A stretch of DNA of 64,000 nucleotides from Pseudomonas putida (lineage in GTDB: Bacteria; Pseudomonadota; Gammaproteobacteria; Pseudomonadales; Pseudomonadaceae): positions 1,612,001-1,676,000 of the forward strand of contig NZ_MINI01000038.1 in the NCBI RefSeq assembly GCF_002906855.1. The letters run 5' to 3'. The notes under the pieces are model-generated. The model ran no database searches and was not told the DNA's origin. It saw nothing but the letters and a program-made list of their open reading frames with translations. The first letter of the stretch is position 1, and each line of letters starts with the position of its first letter. This document shows positions 8,986-17,747 of the stretch, piece by piece. Made by a program: the position numbers and the translations under genes.

Positions 8986-8990
8986 CGCTG

Positions 8991-10055
8991 TTACTCCATC
9001 TCGATGATCACTTGCTCCTGCCACATCTGCGGCAGTTTCTTCGAGGTCGCTTCCCACACCTCGGCATCCTTGATCGGCTGCGCCGCCTTGTACTGCTCGT
9101 TCGGCAGCAACTTGGCCTGCACATCCTCCGGCAGCTTCAGGTGCTCGGCACGGATCGGCCGCGCATGCCCCTTGGCCAGGTTGATCTGCCCGGCGTCGCT
9201 GAAGATGTACTCACGCGCCAATTTGGCCGCGTTCGGGTGCTTGGCGTACTTGTTGATGATGGTGGTATAGCCGGAGATCACCGTACCGTCAGATGGGATC
9301 AGCACTTCGAAGCGCTTGGGGTCGATCTGCTCGCGGTAGCTCAGGCCGTTGAAGTCCCACACCACACCGACCTCGACTTCGCCTTTCTCGATGGTCTGGA
9401 TGGTCGGGTTGGCCAGCGACAGGCGCTTCTGCTGGGCCAGCTTGGTGAACAGCTGCAGGCCAGGTTCGATATTCTTCTCGTCACCTTTGTAGGCGATGGC
9501 CGCAGCCAGCACGCCGTTGGCAGCCTGCGCGGCGGTGCTGACGTCACCGATGGCAACCTTGTACTTGCCTTTTTCCAGGTCGTGCCAGCTGGTCGGGCGA
9601 TCGCCTTCCTTGACCAGGTCTTTGTTGATGATGAAGGCAATGGTGCCGGTATAGGCCAGCGCCCAGTGGCCGTCCTTGTCCTTGGCCCAGTCAGGTACCT
9701 GGTCCCAGGTGCTTGGCTTGTACGGCTGGGTCACGCCCTTGTTGAAGGCGATCGGGCCGAAGGCGGCACCGACGTCACCGATGTCGGCGCTGGCGTTGTC
9801 CTTCTCGGCTTCGAACTTCGCGACTTCCTGAGCCGAACTCATGTCGGTGTCACTGTGCTTGAGGCCGTATTTGCTGGCCAGGTCTTCCCAGGTGCCTTTC
9901 CAGTTGGCCCAGGCATCGGGCATGCCCACGCTGTTGACGTTGCCTTCCTTGCGGGCGGCGTCTTCCAGGGCCTTGATGTCGGGGCCGGCGGCCATCGCCG
10001 AGGTGCACAGGGTAATGGCCGAGCCGAGCAGTGACGCCATGAACAACTTTTTCAT
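8991..10055 (-). CDS. ABC transporter periplasmic substrate-binding protein (SBP, FbpA/PotD/PhnS class)
   Basis: A 354-residue exported protein with signal peptide MKKLFMASLLGSAITLCTSAMA. The mature protein has the two-lobe pattern of extracellular solute-binding proteins of the iron/polyamine/phosphonate cluster, with TGTIAFIINKDLV at the hinge and VGVVWDFNG in the second lobe. An AAGGAG site lies seven bases before the ATG. It is the first gene of the minus-strand operon and faces the GntR regulator across a 317-bp control region. A REP pair separates it from the next gene. The ligand cannot be read directly; the operon's hydrolases point to a phosphorus compound. Confidence 0.9.
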   Translation of the reverse strand: MKKLFMASLLGSAITLCTSAMAAGPDIKALEDAARKEGNVNSVGMPDAWANWKGTWEDLASKYGLKHSDTDMSSAQEVAKFEAEKDNASADIGDVGAAFGPIAFNKGVTQPYKPSTWDQVPDWAKDKDGHWALAYTGTIAFIINKDLVKEGDRPTSWHDLEKGKYKVAIGDVSTAAQAANGVLAAAIAYKGDEKNIEPGLQLFTKLAQQKRLSLANPTIQTIEKGEVEVGVVWDFNGLSYREQIDPKRFEVLIPSDGTVISGYTTIINKYAKHPNAAKLAREYIFSDAGQINLAKGHARPIRAEHLKLPEDVQAKLLPNEQYKAAQPIKDAEVWEATSKKLPQMWQEQVIIEME

Positions 10056-10109
10056 CCGAAGCTCCTTGGGTGGGTGCCTTTAGCGATCGTTGTTATGAAT
10101 GAAGCTGTT

Positions 10110-10138
10110 TTTGCTGACCGTTGGTCTAGGTCAGCAAA
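10110..10138. promoter_or_regulatory. Inverted-repeat candidate operator of the ABC importer operon
   Basis: Perfect 10-bp arms (TTTGCTGACC at 10110-10119 and its complement at 10129-10138) are separated by 9 bp. The centre contains TGGTCTAGGTCA (10122-10133), close to a palindrome TGGTCTAGACCA and similar to the second site near the regulator start. It lies about 55 bp upstream of the binding-protein ATG. Confidence 0.5.
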
Positions 10139-10343
10139 GCTTGAGCCAAGGTAGGCCGTTTGCGTGACAGTTTGATGTAGGGCAGGGCTTGCAAAGGCCT
10201 TGAAGCTACAGCGTAGACCACCCGATCATCCCGGCTTTGCTGGCTTGGCGCGTTTCCGGCAGTGGCTGACCAAGGCTTTTGTCACAGGATGTTCATCAGC
10301 CCTGCCTAGGCTTGCACTATTCTCCAGAGGCCTCGTCATGGGG

Positions 10344-10357
10344 CTGGACTAGTCCAG
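10344..10357. promoter_or_regulatory. 14-bp perfect palindrome, candidate autoregulatory operator
   Basis: CTGGACTAGTCCAG is fully self-complementary and sits 15 bp before the GntR ATG, a position suited to autorepression. HutC/UTRA-type GntR proteins commonly bind short palindromes of this size. Confidence 0.5.
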
Positions 10358-10372
10358 ATAGGTAACCTTTTG

Positions 10373-11086
10373 ATGCAGTCGACGCCACCGCGCGCGGTAA
10401 CAGCCATCTGCCATGCCCTGCAGGAGCAGATCGAGCACGGCTTGCTGGCGCCGGGCGGCAAATTGCCGGCCGAACGCAAGCTCAGCGAGGTGTTCGCCAC
10501 CACGCGCATCACCCTGCGCGAAGCGCTGGTCCAGCTGGAAGCCCAAGGACTGATCTACCGCGAAGAGCGGCGCGGCTGGTTTGTCGCGCCGCAGCGGCTG
10601 ACCTACGACCTGATCGAGCGTAGCCACTTTCATGCGATGGTGCGGGATCAGGGCCGGGTGCCCACCACCGAGCTGCTCTCGGCGCGCCTGCAGCCAGCTT
10701 CGGCGGCCATCTGTGCACGCCTGCAGTTGCCGGCGCTGTCCAGCGTGGTGCGGATCTGCCGGTTGCGGCGCATCGATGGGCGGGCGGTGCTGTATGCCGA
10801 GCACTACCTGAACCCGAAGTATTTTCCTGGCATCCTCGACCAGGACCTGGCGCAGTCGCTGACCGAAATCTACGGGCGGGTGTATGGCATCCAGTACGGG
10901 CAGGTGTGCTTCGAGATCCTGCCGACCGCCTTGCCGGTGGAGGCGGCGGGGGCGTTGAAGGTGTCGGCCGGCAGCCCAGGCCTGCATATCACCCGGGTCA
11001 ACAGCGACCAGCATGGGCACCTGATCGACTGTGACCTGGAATATTGGCGGCACGATGCCATTTGCATCCGCGCCCAGGCGGGTTAG
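10373..11086 (+). CDS. GntR-family transcriptional regulator, HutC/UTRA subfamily
   Basis: A 237-residue regulator. Residues about 10-73 form the GntR winged helix-turn-helix (GGKLPAERKLSEVFATTRIT, then LREALVQLEAQGL). Residues about 90-235 form a UTRA effector domain of the kind that binds small imported metabolites. It is divergent from the ABC importer operon and very probably controls it. The start is ATG 10373; a TTG one codon upstream is less likely. A perfect 14-bp palindrome lies just upstream. The architecture matches regulators of phosphonate uptake (PhnR type) but also of many sugar systems. Confidence 0.9.
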   Translation: MQSTPPRAVTAICHALQEQIEHGLLAPGGKLPAERKLSEVFATTRITLREALVQLEAQGLIYREERRGWFVAPQRLTYDLIERSHFHAMVRDQGRVPTTELLSARLQPASAAICARLQLPALSSVVRICRLRRIDGRAVLYAEHYLNPKYFPGILDQDLAQSLTEIYGRVYGIQYGQVCFEILPTALPVEAAGALKVSAGSPGLHITRVNSDQHGHLIDCDLEYWRHDAICIRAQAG

Positions 11087-11090
11087 GGCC

Positions 11091-13244
11091 TTAACTGGAG
11101 GAACCGGCTTCTGTCACCCCGCCCCCTCCGGCGGTGACCACCTGCACTGACAACCGCGGCGTGGCCAGGTCCAGTCCTGCCTCATCCAACTGGCGCTTCA
11201 AGGCCAGGTTGAACGCCCTCGACACTTCCCACTGCTTGATCGGCGCGGTCTTGAACCGTGCCCGCAGGATCGCCGAGCCAGACTCGAAACTCTCCACCCC
11301 CTGCAATTCCAGCGGCGACCAGATGTTGCGGCGCATCAGCGGGTCGTTGCGCAGTTTCTGCCCCACTTCGCGAATCAGCGTGATCGCCTGGTCGATGTTC
11401 ATGCTGTGCGGAATCGCCACACGGAAGATCGCGTAACCGAACTCACGGGAGTAGTTCTTGATGCTCTTGATCTCGCTGAACGGGATGGTGTGCACGATGC
11501 CGTCGATGTCACGCAGGCGCACGGTACGGATGGTCAGGCCTTCGACCGTGCCCAGGTGGCCACCGACATCGACGTAGTCGTCGATCGCCAGCGAGTCCTC
11601 GATGATGATGAATAAACCGGTGATCAGGTCGGCCACCAGCGACTGTGCGCCAAAACCGATGGCCAGGCCGATCACACCGGCACCGGCCAGCAGCGGCGTG
11701 ACGTTCATGCCCATGTTGGCCAGGGCGACGATCACCGCGATGATGAAGATCACCACGAACAGCACGTTGCGGATCAGCGGCATCATGGTCTGCGCGCGGG
11801 CGTTGGCCAGGCCTCGGCGCGAGCGCACCAAGGCATGGTGCACGGCGGTATCGGCGAGGATCCACACCAGCCAGGCGACGATCAGCGTGCCGGCCAGGCC
11901 CAGCAGGCGCACGCTCACTTCATGGCCGTCGCCCTCGGCGAAGCCGATCATCGACAGGCCCCACACGCGTAGCCCCAGTTCGATGAACACCAGCCAGATG
12001 AACAGGTGTACCAGCAGGTAGCCGAAATTGCGCAAGCGCTCGGCATATACCGCCTGGCGCTTGCTGGCGCGTTTGGGGTTGGCGGCGTGGCGGCGCACCA
12101 GGCCGTTGAGCACCATGCACACCACCACCAGCACGGTACACATCAGCGACTGGCGCAGGGCGGTGCTGGTGTCGCCGGCGGAAATGAAGGTGGCGAACAG
12201 CGAGACTGCCACCAGGATCAGCGCCGGCACGAACCAGAAGCTGCCGAGGATCTCGATGGTGTCGCTGAGGGTGCGCCGGGTCAGGCGCCGGGCCAGGGGC
12301 TGGTTGCGGATCAAGTGGGCGATCGGCCGGCGGAAGCGCAGGATGAACAGGCCGGACGATAGCGCCGCGATGACATTGGCCAGGGTTGCCAGGGCATGGG
12401 CCAGGTGGGTACCCAGGGCGACCAGCATGCGCGGGTCGCTCATGGCCTCGCCAAAGGCGGCGAAGCTGCCGATCAGCCACAGCGGGCGGAAGGCCTGGTG
12501 GCGCAGGATGTGCAAGGCGCGGTGGCGATGGGGGCCGTCGAGCAGCGAGAAGGCGATCACGCAGATGGCCGAGAAACAGGTGCCGACCACCAGTGCATAG
12601 GCCAGCACCATGGCCAGTGATTTGCCCAGCGACGGGGGCAGGGCGAAGCTCAGGTACACGGTGAAGATCAGAGCCACCAACCACGGCCCCAGCTTGCGCA
12701 GGGCAAAGCGCACCAGGTCCCAGGTACGGGGGTGTTGCGGCAGTTCCTCGGTCAGGCCGAAACGCACCCGCACGCGGTGGCCGACCCAGTTGAAGGCATA
12801 GGCCAGCAGGCTCCACACCGCGATGACCGCGGCAAAGCCGAACAGGATGGCCGGCCACTGATGTACCGGCACGATCAGCTCGGTCAGTTCGGCCTGGGCC
12901 TGTTCGATTTCCTGCGACCAGCGGTAGAAGGGGCTGGAATCACCGCTGAACTGTTTTTCGAAGTCGTACAGGGCGCCGCCGATCAGGCCCAGGACCCCCT
13001 GTTCGACGGTGGGTTGCGATTGTTTGGTGGCGTCGCGCAGCTTCTTCAGGTCGGCCAGCAGCTTGGCGCGTTGCTGGTCGTTTTCGAGGTTCTTGATCAC
13101 CTCGTCCAGGGACTTGCCCAGTGGTTCGGTGGCTTCGGGCTGGGCGGGGGCGCTGGAGCCCAGCAGGCTGGGCAAGCCCGCCGCCTGGACCGGGGACATG
13201 AAGATGAACAGCAGCAGGGCTAGGCAACGCAGAAAGGCTGGCAC
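11091..13244 (-). CDS. Large MscS-family mechanosensitive channel (YbiO-like)
   Basis: A 717-residue inner-membrane protein with signal peptide (MPAFLRCLALLLFIFMSPVQA), a periplasmic helical segment (about 25-140) and roughly nine to eleven transmembrane helices. The MscS core lies near the C-terminus: the pore helix region GAGVIGLAIGFGAQSLVAD is followed by the beta domain beginning IIEDSLAIDDYVDVGG. The size and the long multi-helix N-terminal part resemble E. coli YbiO (741 residues) rather than the small MscS (286). It should release solutes during hypo-osmotic shock. It is convergent with the GntR gene, the two stops being only a few bases apart. Confidence 0.9.
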   Translation of the reverse strand: MPAFLRCLALLLFIFMSPVQAAGLPSLLGSSAPAQPEATEPLGKSLDEVIKNLENDQQRAKLLADLKKLRDATKQSQPTVEQGVLGLIGGALYDFEKQFSGDSSPFYRWSQEIEQAQAELTELIVPVHQWPAILFGFAAVIAVWSLLAYAFNWVGHRVRVRFGLTEELPQHPRTWDLVRFALRKLGPWLVALIFTVYLSFALPPSLGKSLAMVLAYALVVGTCFSAICVIAFSLLDGPHRHRALHILRHQAFRPLWLIGSFAAFGEAMSDPRMLVALGTHLAHALATLANVIAALSSGLFILRFRRPIAHLIRNQPLARRLTRRTLSDTIEILGSFWFVPALILVAVSLFATFISAGDTSTALRQSLMCTVLVVVCMVLNGLVRRHAANPKRASKRQAVYAERLRNFGYLLVHLFIWLVFIELGLRVWGLSMIGFAEGDGHEVSVRLLGLAGTLIVAWLVWILADTAVHHALVRSRRGLANARAQTMMPLIRNVLFVVIFIIAVIVALANMGMNVTPLLAGAGVIGLAIGFGAQSLVADLITGLFIIIEDSLAIDDYVDVGGHLGTVEGLTIRTVRLRDIDGIVHTIPFSEIKSIKNYSREFGYAIFRVAIPHSMNIDQAITLIREVGQKLRNDPLMRRNIWSPLELQGVESFESGSAILRARFKTAPIKQWEVSRAFNLALKRQLDEAGLDLATPRLSVQVVTAGGGGVTEAGSSS

Positions 13245-13288
13245 CGGGAAATCTACCTCAGGTCAAACGATTGACCGAGTGTAGAGGT

Positions 13289-13456
13289 TTATGTCGGCAG
13301 TTTCTCCAGGATCGTCCAGCAGGTGAGGCCAAAAATGCCCAGCGTGCCGATCCACATCATCAGCACGCCGATATTGCGCTCACGCATACTGAAGCCGATG
13401 GTCAGCAGCATCAGGAACAGGAACACCGGCACGAACAGTGAGAGAAAGGGGGACAT
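13289..13456 (-). CDS. Small hydrophobic membrane protein
   Basis: A 55-residue protein with two predicted membrane helices (PFLSLFVPVFLFLMLLTIGF and IGVLMMWIGTLGIFGLTCW) joined by a short charged turn (SMRERN). The start at ATG 13456 has AAGGA nine bases upstream; an ATG at 13486 has none. It sits alone between the MscS gene and a REP pair. I do not recognise a family. Confidence 0.65.
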   Translation of the reverse strand: MSPFLSLFVPVFLFLMLLTIGFSMRERNIGVLMMWIGTLGIFGLTCWTILEKLPT

Positions 13457-13540
13457 GGGCAGCGGTCCTTCTGCTTTGGGGGTCATACAACAAGCATAGC
13501 GGGTTGGGCAGAAGGGGGATTGATCCTGGGCATCTGTTTG

Positions 13541-13629
13541 CAGGCCCGGCCCTTTCGCGGGGCAAGCCCGCTCCTACAAGGGAACGCGATCGCCTGTAGG
13601 CGCGGGCTTGTCCCGCGAAAAGGCCGGGC
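13541..13629. repeat. REP pair
   Basis: Inverted REP units at about 13546-13579 and 13594-13628, with the core GGGCTTGTCCCGCGAA, lie between the small membrane protein gene and the 3' end of the aminopeptidase gene. Confidence 0.88.
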
Positions 13630-13644
13630 CTGCCTACATCAATC

Positions 13645-14934
13645 TCAAGGCAGCTCGCGGCTACGGTAGAAGGCGCTCAGCACCTTCACCAGGTGCGCCA
13701 GGTCTTGGCTGCCACACAGCTCGCGGATCGAGTGCATGGCAAAGGTCGGCAAGCCGATATCCACCGTGCGCACCCCAAGGTGGCTAGCCGCAATCGGCCC
13801 GATGGTCGAACCACAGCCCATGTCGCTGCGCACCACGAAGCTCTGCACCGGCACTTCCTGGGCCATGCACAGGTGGCGGAAGAACCCGGCGGTTTCGCTG
13901 TTGGTGGCATAGCGCTGATTGTTGTTGACCTTGATCACCGGGCCGGCATTGAGCTTGGGCCCGTGGTTGCCGTCGTGCTTGTCGGCGTAGTTGGGGTGTA
14001 CGCCGTGGGCGTTGTCGGCCGAGACCATCAGCGAGCGCTGGATGGTGCGCACGTAAGCGTCGCCGTCCGGGAGCAGGCGTTGCAGGGTCTGTTCGAGCAT
14101 CGGGCCGTCGGCGCCGCAGGCCGAGCAGCTGCCGACCTCTTCATGGTCGTTGCACACCAGCACGCAGGTCTCGTCACTGTCGGCGCTCAGCAGCGCCTGC
14201 AGGCCGGCATAGCACGACAGCAGGTTGTCTAGGCGGGCGCCGGCGATGAAGTCGCCGTTCAGGCCGATCAGCGCGGCGTCCTGGGTGTCGTAGAAACTCA
14301 GCTCGTAATCCAGCACCACGTCGGCGTTGAGGTCGTGCTCGCGGGCCAGCTGCTCGGTGAGCACGGCACGGAAGTCGATGCGCTCGTCACCGGCCACCTG
14401 GGCCAGCACCGGCGGCAGCTCGTTCTGCGGGTTGATCTGCCAGCCTTCATTGGCGGTGCGGTTCAGGTGGATCGCCAGGTTGGGGATGATCGCGATCGGC
14501 AGCTTGAAGTCGATCAGCTGGCTTTCGACCTTGCCGTCACGGCGGAAGGTGACACGCCCGGCCAGCGACAGGTCGCGGTCGAACCACGGTGCCAGCAGCG
14601 CGCCGCCGTAGACTTCCACGCCCAGTTGCAGGAAGCCCTGGCGCTGCAGCTCGGGCTGTGGCTTGACCCGCAGGCACGGGCTGTCGGTGTGGGCGCCGAC
14701 CATGCGGATGCCGTTCAGCAGCGGCGGCTGCTTGCCCAGCTTGATCGCGATGATCGAGGAGTCGTTGCGGGTAACGTAGTAGCGGCCACCGGGCACCGTA
14801 GCCCAGCTGTCACGCTCGTCCAGGCGCTGGTAGCCGGCCGCCTCCAGGCGCTGGGCCAGGCTGGCGGTGGCATGAAAAGGCGTCGGGGAGGCCTTGAGGA
14901 ATTCAATCAGGCCGGTATTCAGTGCTTCGCGCAT
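13645..14934 (-). CDS. apeB: M18 family aminopeptidase (aspartyl aminopeptidase type)
   Basis: A 429-residue cytosolic dinuclear zinc aminopeptidase that removes N-terminal residues from peptides. Metal and catalytic motifs appear in family order: GAHTDSP with His82, [16 protein letters not shown] (paired Glu), SADNAHG and the late MHSIRE His. The length equals the bacterial M18 norm (about 430). The start ATG at 14934 lies ten bases after a CTGGAGTG sequence. It is probably monocistronic, with the pseudouridine synthase gene upstream on the same strand after a 44-bp gap. Confidence 0.95.
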   Translation of the reverse strand: MREALNTGLIEFLKASPTPFHATASLAQRLEAAGYQRLDERDSWATVPGGRYYVTRNDSSIIAIKLGKQPPLLNGIRMVGAHTDSPCLRVKPQPELQRQGFLQLGVEVYGGALLAPWFDRDLSLAGRVTFRRDGKVESQLIDFKLPIAIIPNLAIHLNRTANEGWQINPQNELPPVLAQVAGDERIDFRAVLTEQLAREHDLNADVVLDYELSFYDTQDAALIGLNGDFIAGARLDNLLSCYAGLQALLSADSDETCVLVCNDHEEVGSCSACGADGPMLEQTLQRLLPDGDAYVRTIQRSLMVSADNAHGVHPNYADKHDGNHGPKLNAGPVIKVNNNQRYATNSETAGFFRHLCMAQEVPVQSFVVRSDMGCGSTIGPIAASHLGVRTVDIGLPTFAMHSIRELCGSQDLAHLVKVLSAFYRSRELP

Positions 14935-14978
14935 AACTCACTCCAGACAGCAGTGGCGCGAGTTTAGCGCAGATACCT

Positions 14979-15614
14979 TCAGAAGGGGGCAGGGCACTCG
15001 AACTTCAAGCGCTCCCCGGAAACCGGGTGGGTGAAGCTCAGCATCGAGGCATGCAGGCACAGCCGCTCATGGGCCGCCAGCGCCTCCGGGTTGGCATACA
15101 GGCGGTCGCCCAGCAACGGATGGCCGATCGACAGCATGTGCACGCGCAGCTGGTGCGAACGGCCGGTGATCGGCGTCAGTTCGACCCGGCAGTGGTCCCC
15201 GCAACGCTCGACGATGCGCCAGAAGGTCAGCGCATGCTTGCCTTGCTCATGGTCAACCACGTGCCGAGGCTTGGTCGGTGGATCGTAGCGCAGGGGCAGG
15301 TCGATGCTGCCGCTGTCCAGCGCCGGCTGGCCCCAGCATAACGCGGTGTAGGCCTTTTCGGTCTCGCGGTCGTGGAACTGGCGCGACAGCTCGCGGTGGC
15401 TGTCTGCATCGCGGGCCAGCAGGATGATGCCGGAGGTTTCCCAGTCCAGGCGGTGCACGATCAGCGCGTCCGGATAGCCGTTTTCCTGCAGGCGGGTGAT
15501 CAGGCAGTCCTTGTTGTCCTCGGCACGGCCGGGCACCGACAGCAGCAGGGTCGGTTTGTTGATCACCAGGATGGCAGCGTCTTCATGGAGGATCTGGATG
15601 TTCGACAGCGGCAT
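14979..15614 (-). CDS. rluA: RluA-family pseudouridine synthase
   Basis: A 211-residue enzyme that converts uridine to pseudouridine in RNA. The catalytic motif HRLDWETSG places the nucleophile at Asp57, and the later TPITGRSHQLRVHM motif is the RluA-family binding loop. There is no N-terminal S4 domain, and the short length matches E. coli RluA (219 residues; 23S U746 and tRNA U32) rather than RluC or RluD. Target sites are inferred from that similarity. It lies just downstream of the minCDE terminator, so it probably has its own promoter. Confidence 0.88.
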   Translation of the reverse strand: MPLSNIQILHEDAAILVINKPTLLLSVPGRAEDNKDCLITRLQENGYPDALIVHRLDWETSGIILLARDADSHRELSRQFHDRETEKAYTALCWGQPALDSGSIDLPLRYDPPTKPRHVVDHEQGKHALTFWRIVERCGDHCRVELTPITGRSHQLRVHMLSIGHPLLGDRLYANPEALAAHERLCLHASMLSFTHPVSGERLKFECPAPF

Positions 15615-15634
15615 TGCGTGTTCTCTGTGAAAAT

Positions 15635-15678
15635 GACAAAAACCACTGGGGCTGCAATGCAGCCCCAGTGGTTTTCGC
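15635..15678 (-). terminator. Intrinsic terminator of minCDE
   Basis: An 18-bp perfect inverted repeat (15639-15656 with 15658-15675) reads on the minus strand as a GC-rich stem followed by a T run. It lies between the minE stop and the rluA start. Confidence 0.85.
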
Positions 15679-15698
15679 CTGTGCCTGAAACGCCTGGA

Positions 15699-15953
15699 TC
15701 AGCGATCAGGCAAGGTGATGTTCAGTTCCAGAATCGAGCAACTGCCCTGGTTCTCCAGCTCGATGTGCACATCGTCGTTGCCGATGTTCACGTACTTGCG
15801 GATCACTTCCAGCAGTTCCTTCTGCAGCTCCGGCAGGTAGTCCGGCTCGCTGCGCTGGCCGCGCTCGTGCGCCACGATGATCTGTAGACGCTCTTTCGCT
15901 ACCGACGCACTGGTCTGTTTCTGCCTGCCACGAAAGAAGTCAAAAAGGTTCAT
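15699..15953 (-). CDS. minE: Cell division topological specificity factor MinE
   Basis: An 84-residue protein that stimulates MinD ATPase and drives pole-to-pole oscillation of the division inhibitor. The N-terminal membrane/MinD-contact segment ([24 protein letters not shown], in two parts around residues 1-12 and 13-25) is followed by the dimerisation domain. The length is standard. It starts three bases after the minD stop, so it is the last gene of the min operon. Confidence 0.97.
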   Translation of the reverse strand: MNLFDFFRGRQKQTSASVAKERLQIIVAHERGQRSEPDYLPELQKELLEVIRKYVNIGNDDVHIELENQGSCSILELNITLPDR

Positions 15954-15956
15954 GGT

Positions 15957-16769
15957 TTATTTGCTCCCGAAAATGCGCTCGAAGAATCCCTTCTTCTGTA
16001 CATCGATGAAGCGCATCGGCTTCTCTTTGCCCAGCAGGCGGTCGACCGCGTCGCTGTAGGCCTGGCCGGCATCGCTCTGGTCGTCGAGGATGACCGGGAT
16101 GCCCTGGTTGGAGGCCTTCAGCACGGCTTGGGACTCGGGGATCACGCCCTTGAGCTTGATCGACAGGATTTCTTCGACGTCGGCGACGCTGAGCATTTCA
16201 CCTTTCACCACGCGCTCGGGATGGTAACGGGTGATCAGCAGGTGTTCCTTGATCGGCTCTTCGCCGTTTTCGGAGCGGCGCGACTTGCTCGACAGGATGC
16301 CCAGCATACGGTCCGAGTCACGTACCGAGGAGACTTCCGGGTTGGTGACGACAATGGCTTCGTCGGCGAAGTACATCGCCAGGTGAGCGCCTTTCTCGAT
16401 ACCGGCCGGGGAGTCGCAGATGACGTACTCGAACTGCTCTTTCAAGTCCATCAGCACTTTTTCCACGCCTTCCTGGGTCAGGGCGTCCTTGTCGCGGGTC
16501 TGGCTGGCGGCCAGCACGAACAGGTTCTCGAGGCGCTTGTCCTTGATCAGGGCCTGCTGCAGGTTGGCTTCGCCGTTGACCACGTTGACGAAGTCGTACA
16601 CCACGCGGCGTTCGCAGCCCATGATCAGGTCGAGGTTACGCAGGCCCACGTCGAAGTCGACGATGACAGTCTTGTGGCCGCGCAGTGCGAGGCCGGTGCC
16701 GATGGCGGCGCTGGTGGTGGTCTTGCCCACACCCCCCTTGCCGGAAGTAACGACGAGAATCTTGGCCAA
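15957..16769 (-). CDS. minD: Septum site-determining ATPase MinD
   Basis: A 270-residue ParA/MinD-type ATPase that binds the membrane as an ATP dimer and recruits MinC. The deviant Walker A motif SGKGGVGKTT lies at residues 9-18, and the C-terminus ends in the amphipathic membrane-targeting helix (KKGFFERIFGSK). It sits between minC and minE with a ~100-bp gap upstream and 3 bp downstream. Confidence 0.98.
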   Translation of the reverse strand: MAKILVVTSGKGGVGKTTTSAAIGTGLALRGHKTVIVDFDVGLRNLDLIMGCERRVVYDFVNVVNGEANLQQALIKDKRLENLFVLAASQTRDKDALTQEGVEKVLMDLKEQFEYVICDSPAGIEKGAHLAMYFADEAIVVTNPEVSSVRDSDRMLGILSSKSRRSENGEEPIKEHLLITRYHPERVVKGEMLSVADVEEILSIKLKGVIPESQAVLKASNQGIPVILDDQSDAGQAYSDAVDRLLGKEKPMRFIDVQKKGFFERIFGSK

Positions 16770-16868
16770 GGTGTTTCACCCCTAAATAAGTCGGGACACG
16801 TGTCCCAGCAAAATGCAAAAAACGGCAACAGATAAAAAAGTTGCTCTAAAAATGACGGCAAGTATCCG

Positions 16869-17627
16869 TTAAAGACGGGTGATGTTCAACACGTCACCGG
16901 ACAGGCTGACTTGCACGCCGGCACCCCATAGCGGGTCGCGGCGCAGGTCTTCGCACACCTTGTACTGGCCGGCGATCGAGACCATTTCGGCGGTCATCTG
17001 CTGGCAGAAGATACGCGCCTTGGTATTGCCTTTGATCCCGGCCAGGGCGCGGCCGCGCATGGCGCCGTACACATGGATGTTGCCATCGGCGAGAAGTTCC
17101 GCACCCGGGCTGACCGAAGCGGTGACGATCAGGTCGCCACCCTGGGCGTAGATCTGCTGGCCGCCGCGCACGGGGGAGGTGATGATGCGGGTAGGGCGCA
17201 CCTCTGGCTCGGCTGGCGCCGGAGCCGGGGCCGGCTCAGGCACGGGCTCGACCTTCTTCACCTCGGGTTCGGGCTCCAGCGGTCGCTCGCGGGCGCCGGA
17301 CGGCGGCAGCACCGGCAGGTCGATGGCGATCGCCGCGGCGATGTCCTCGATGCGGTTGGCGCGGATCGCCAGGGTTCGCAGGCCATGGTGGCGGCAGATA
17401 CGCATCAGCCCGGGCAGGTCGATCGCCCCTTCGTTGGCCGGCAGCTTGTCCAGCGCCAGCACCAGCGGCGTGTTGCTGAAAAAATTCGGGGCCTGGGCCA
17501 CTTTCGCCGCCAGCTGGCGGTCGAGGGCTTCCAGGTCGTTACGCCCCAGTTCCAGCACAGTGATGGCGAGCATGCTGCCCTTGAGCTGGAACACGGAGGC
17601 GGTATCGGATGTGTGGTTTGGGCTCAT
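16869..17627 (-). CDS. minC: Septum site-determining protein MinC
   Basis: FtsZ-assembly inhibitor. The N-terminal FtsZ-binding domain (about 8-105) and the C-terminal right-handed beta-helix domain (about 150-252, with [20 protein letters not shown]) are joined by a linker of Pro/Glu/Ala repeats (about 112-145), which is longer than in E. coli. I prefer ATG 17627; an in-frame ATG at 17636 adds three residues, and neither has a clear ribosome binding site. It is the first gene of minCDE and is divergent from the acyltransferase gene. Confidence 0.95.
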   Translation of the reverse strand: MSPNHTSDTASVFQLKGSMLAITVLELGRNDLEALDRQLAAKVAQAPNFFSNTPLVLALDKLPANEGAIDLPGLMRICRHHGLRTLAIRANRIEDIAAAIAIDLPVLPPSGARERPLEPEPEVKKVEPVPEPAPAPAPAEPEVRPTRIITSPVRGGQQIYAQGGDLIVTASVSPGAELLADGNIHVYGAMRGRALAGIKGNTKARIFCQQMTAEMVSIAGQYKVCEDLRRDPLWGAGVQVSLSGDVLNITRL

Positions 17628-17680
17628 GGTCTGCATAGACGGCTTGTTGCGAAAAAAGTGCCCTGACTTATAGCGATAAG

Positions 17681-17700
17681 ACCGGTTGGCCGCAACCGGT
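17681..17700. promoter_or_regulatory. Palindrome in the minC/lpxL divergent promoter region
   Basis: A 7-bp perfect inverted repeat (ACCGGTT, six-base spacer, AACCGGT) lies midway between the two divergent starts. It could be an operator or a leader hairpin; no known regulator motif was recognised. Confidence 0.35.
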
Positions 17701-17747
17701 GCCGATCCGTTGTAGAATGCTCGGCCTTTGTCTTGCCGGAAGCTTCA

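Larger units (their letters stand above)
10056..10372. other. Divergent control region between the importer operon and its GntR regulator
   Basis: No gene is visible here. It holds the start signals of both transcription units and two palindromic sites (10110-10138 and 10344-10357) that share the core TGG(T/A)CTAG. The A/T content is higher than in the coding DNA around it, as expected for promoters; I could not fix the -10/-35 boxes with confidence. Confidence 0.6.
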
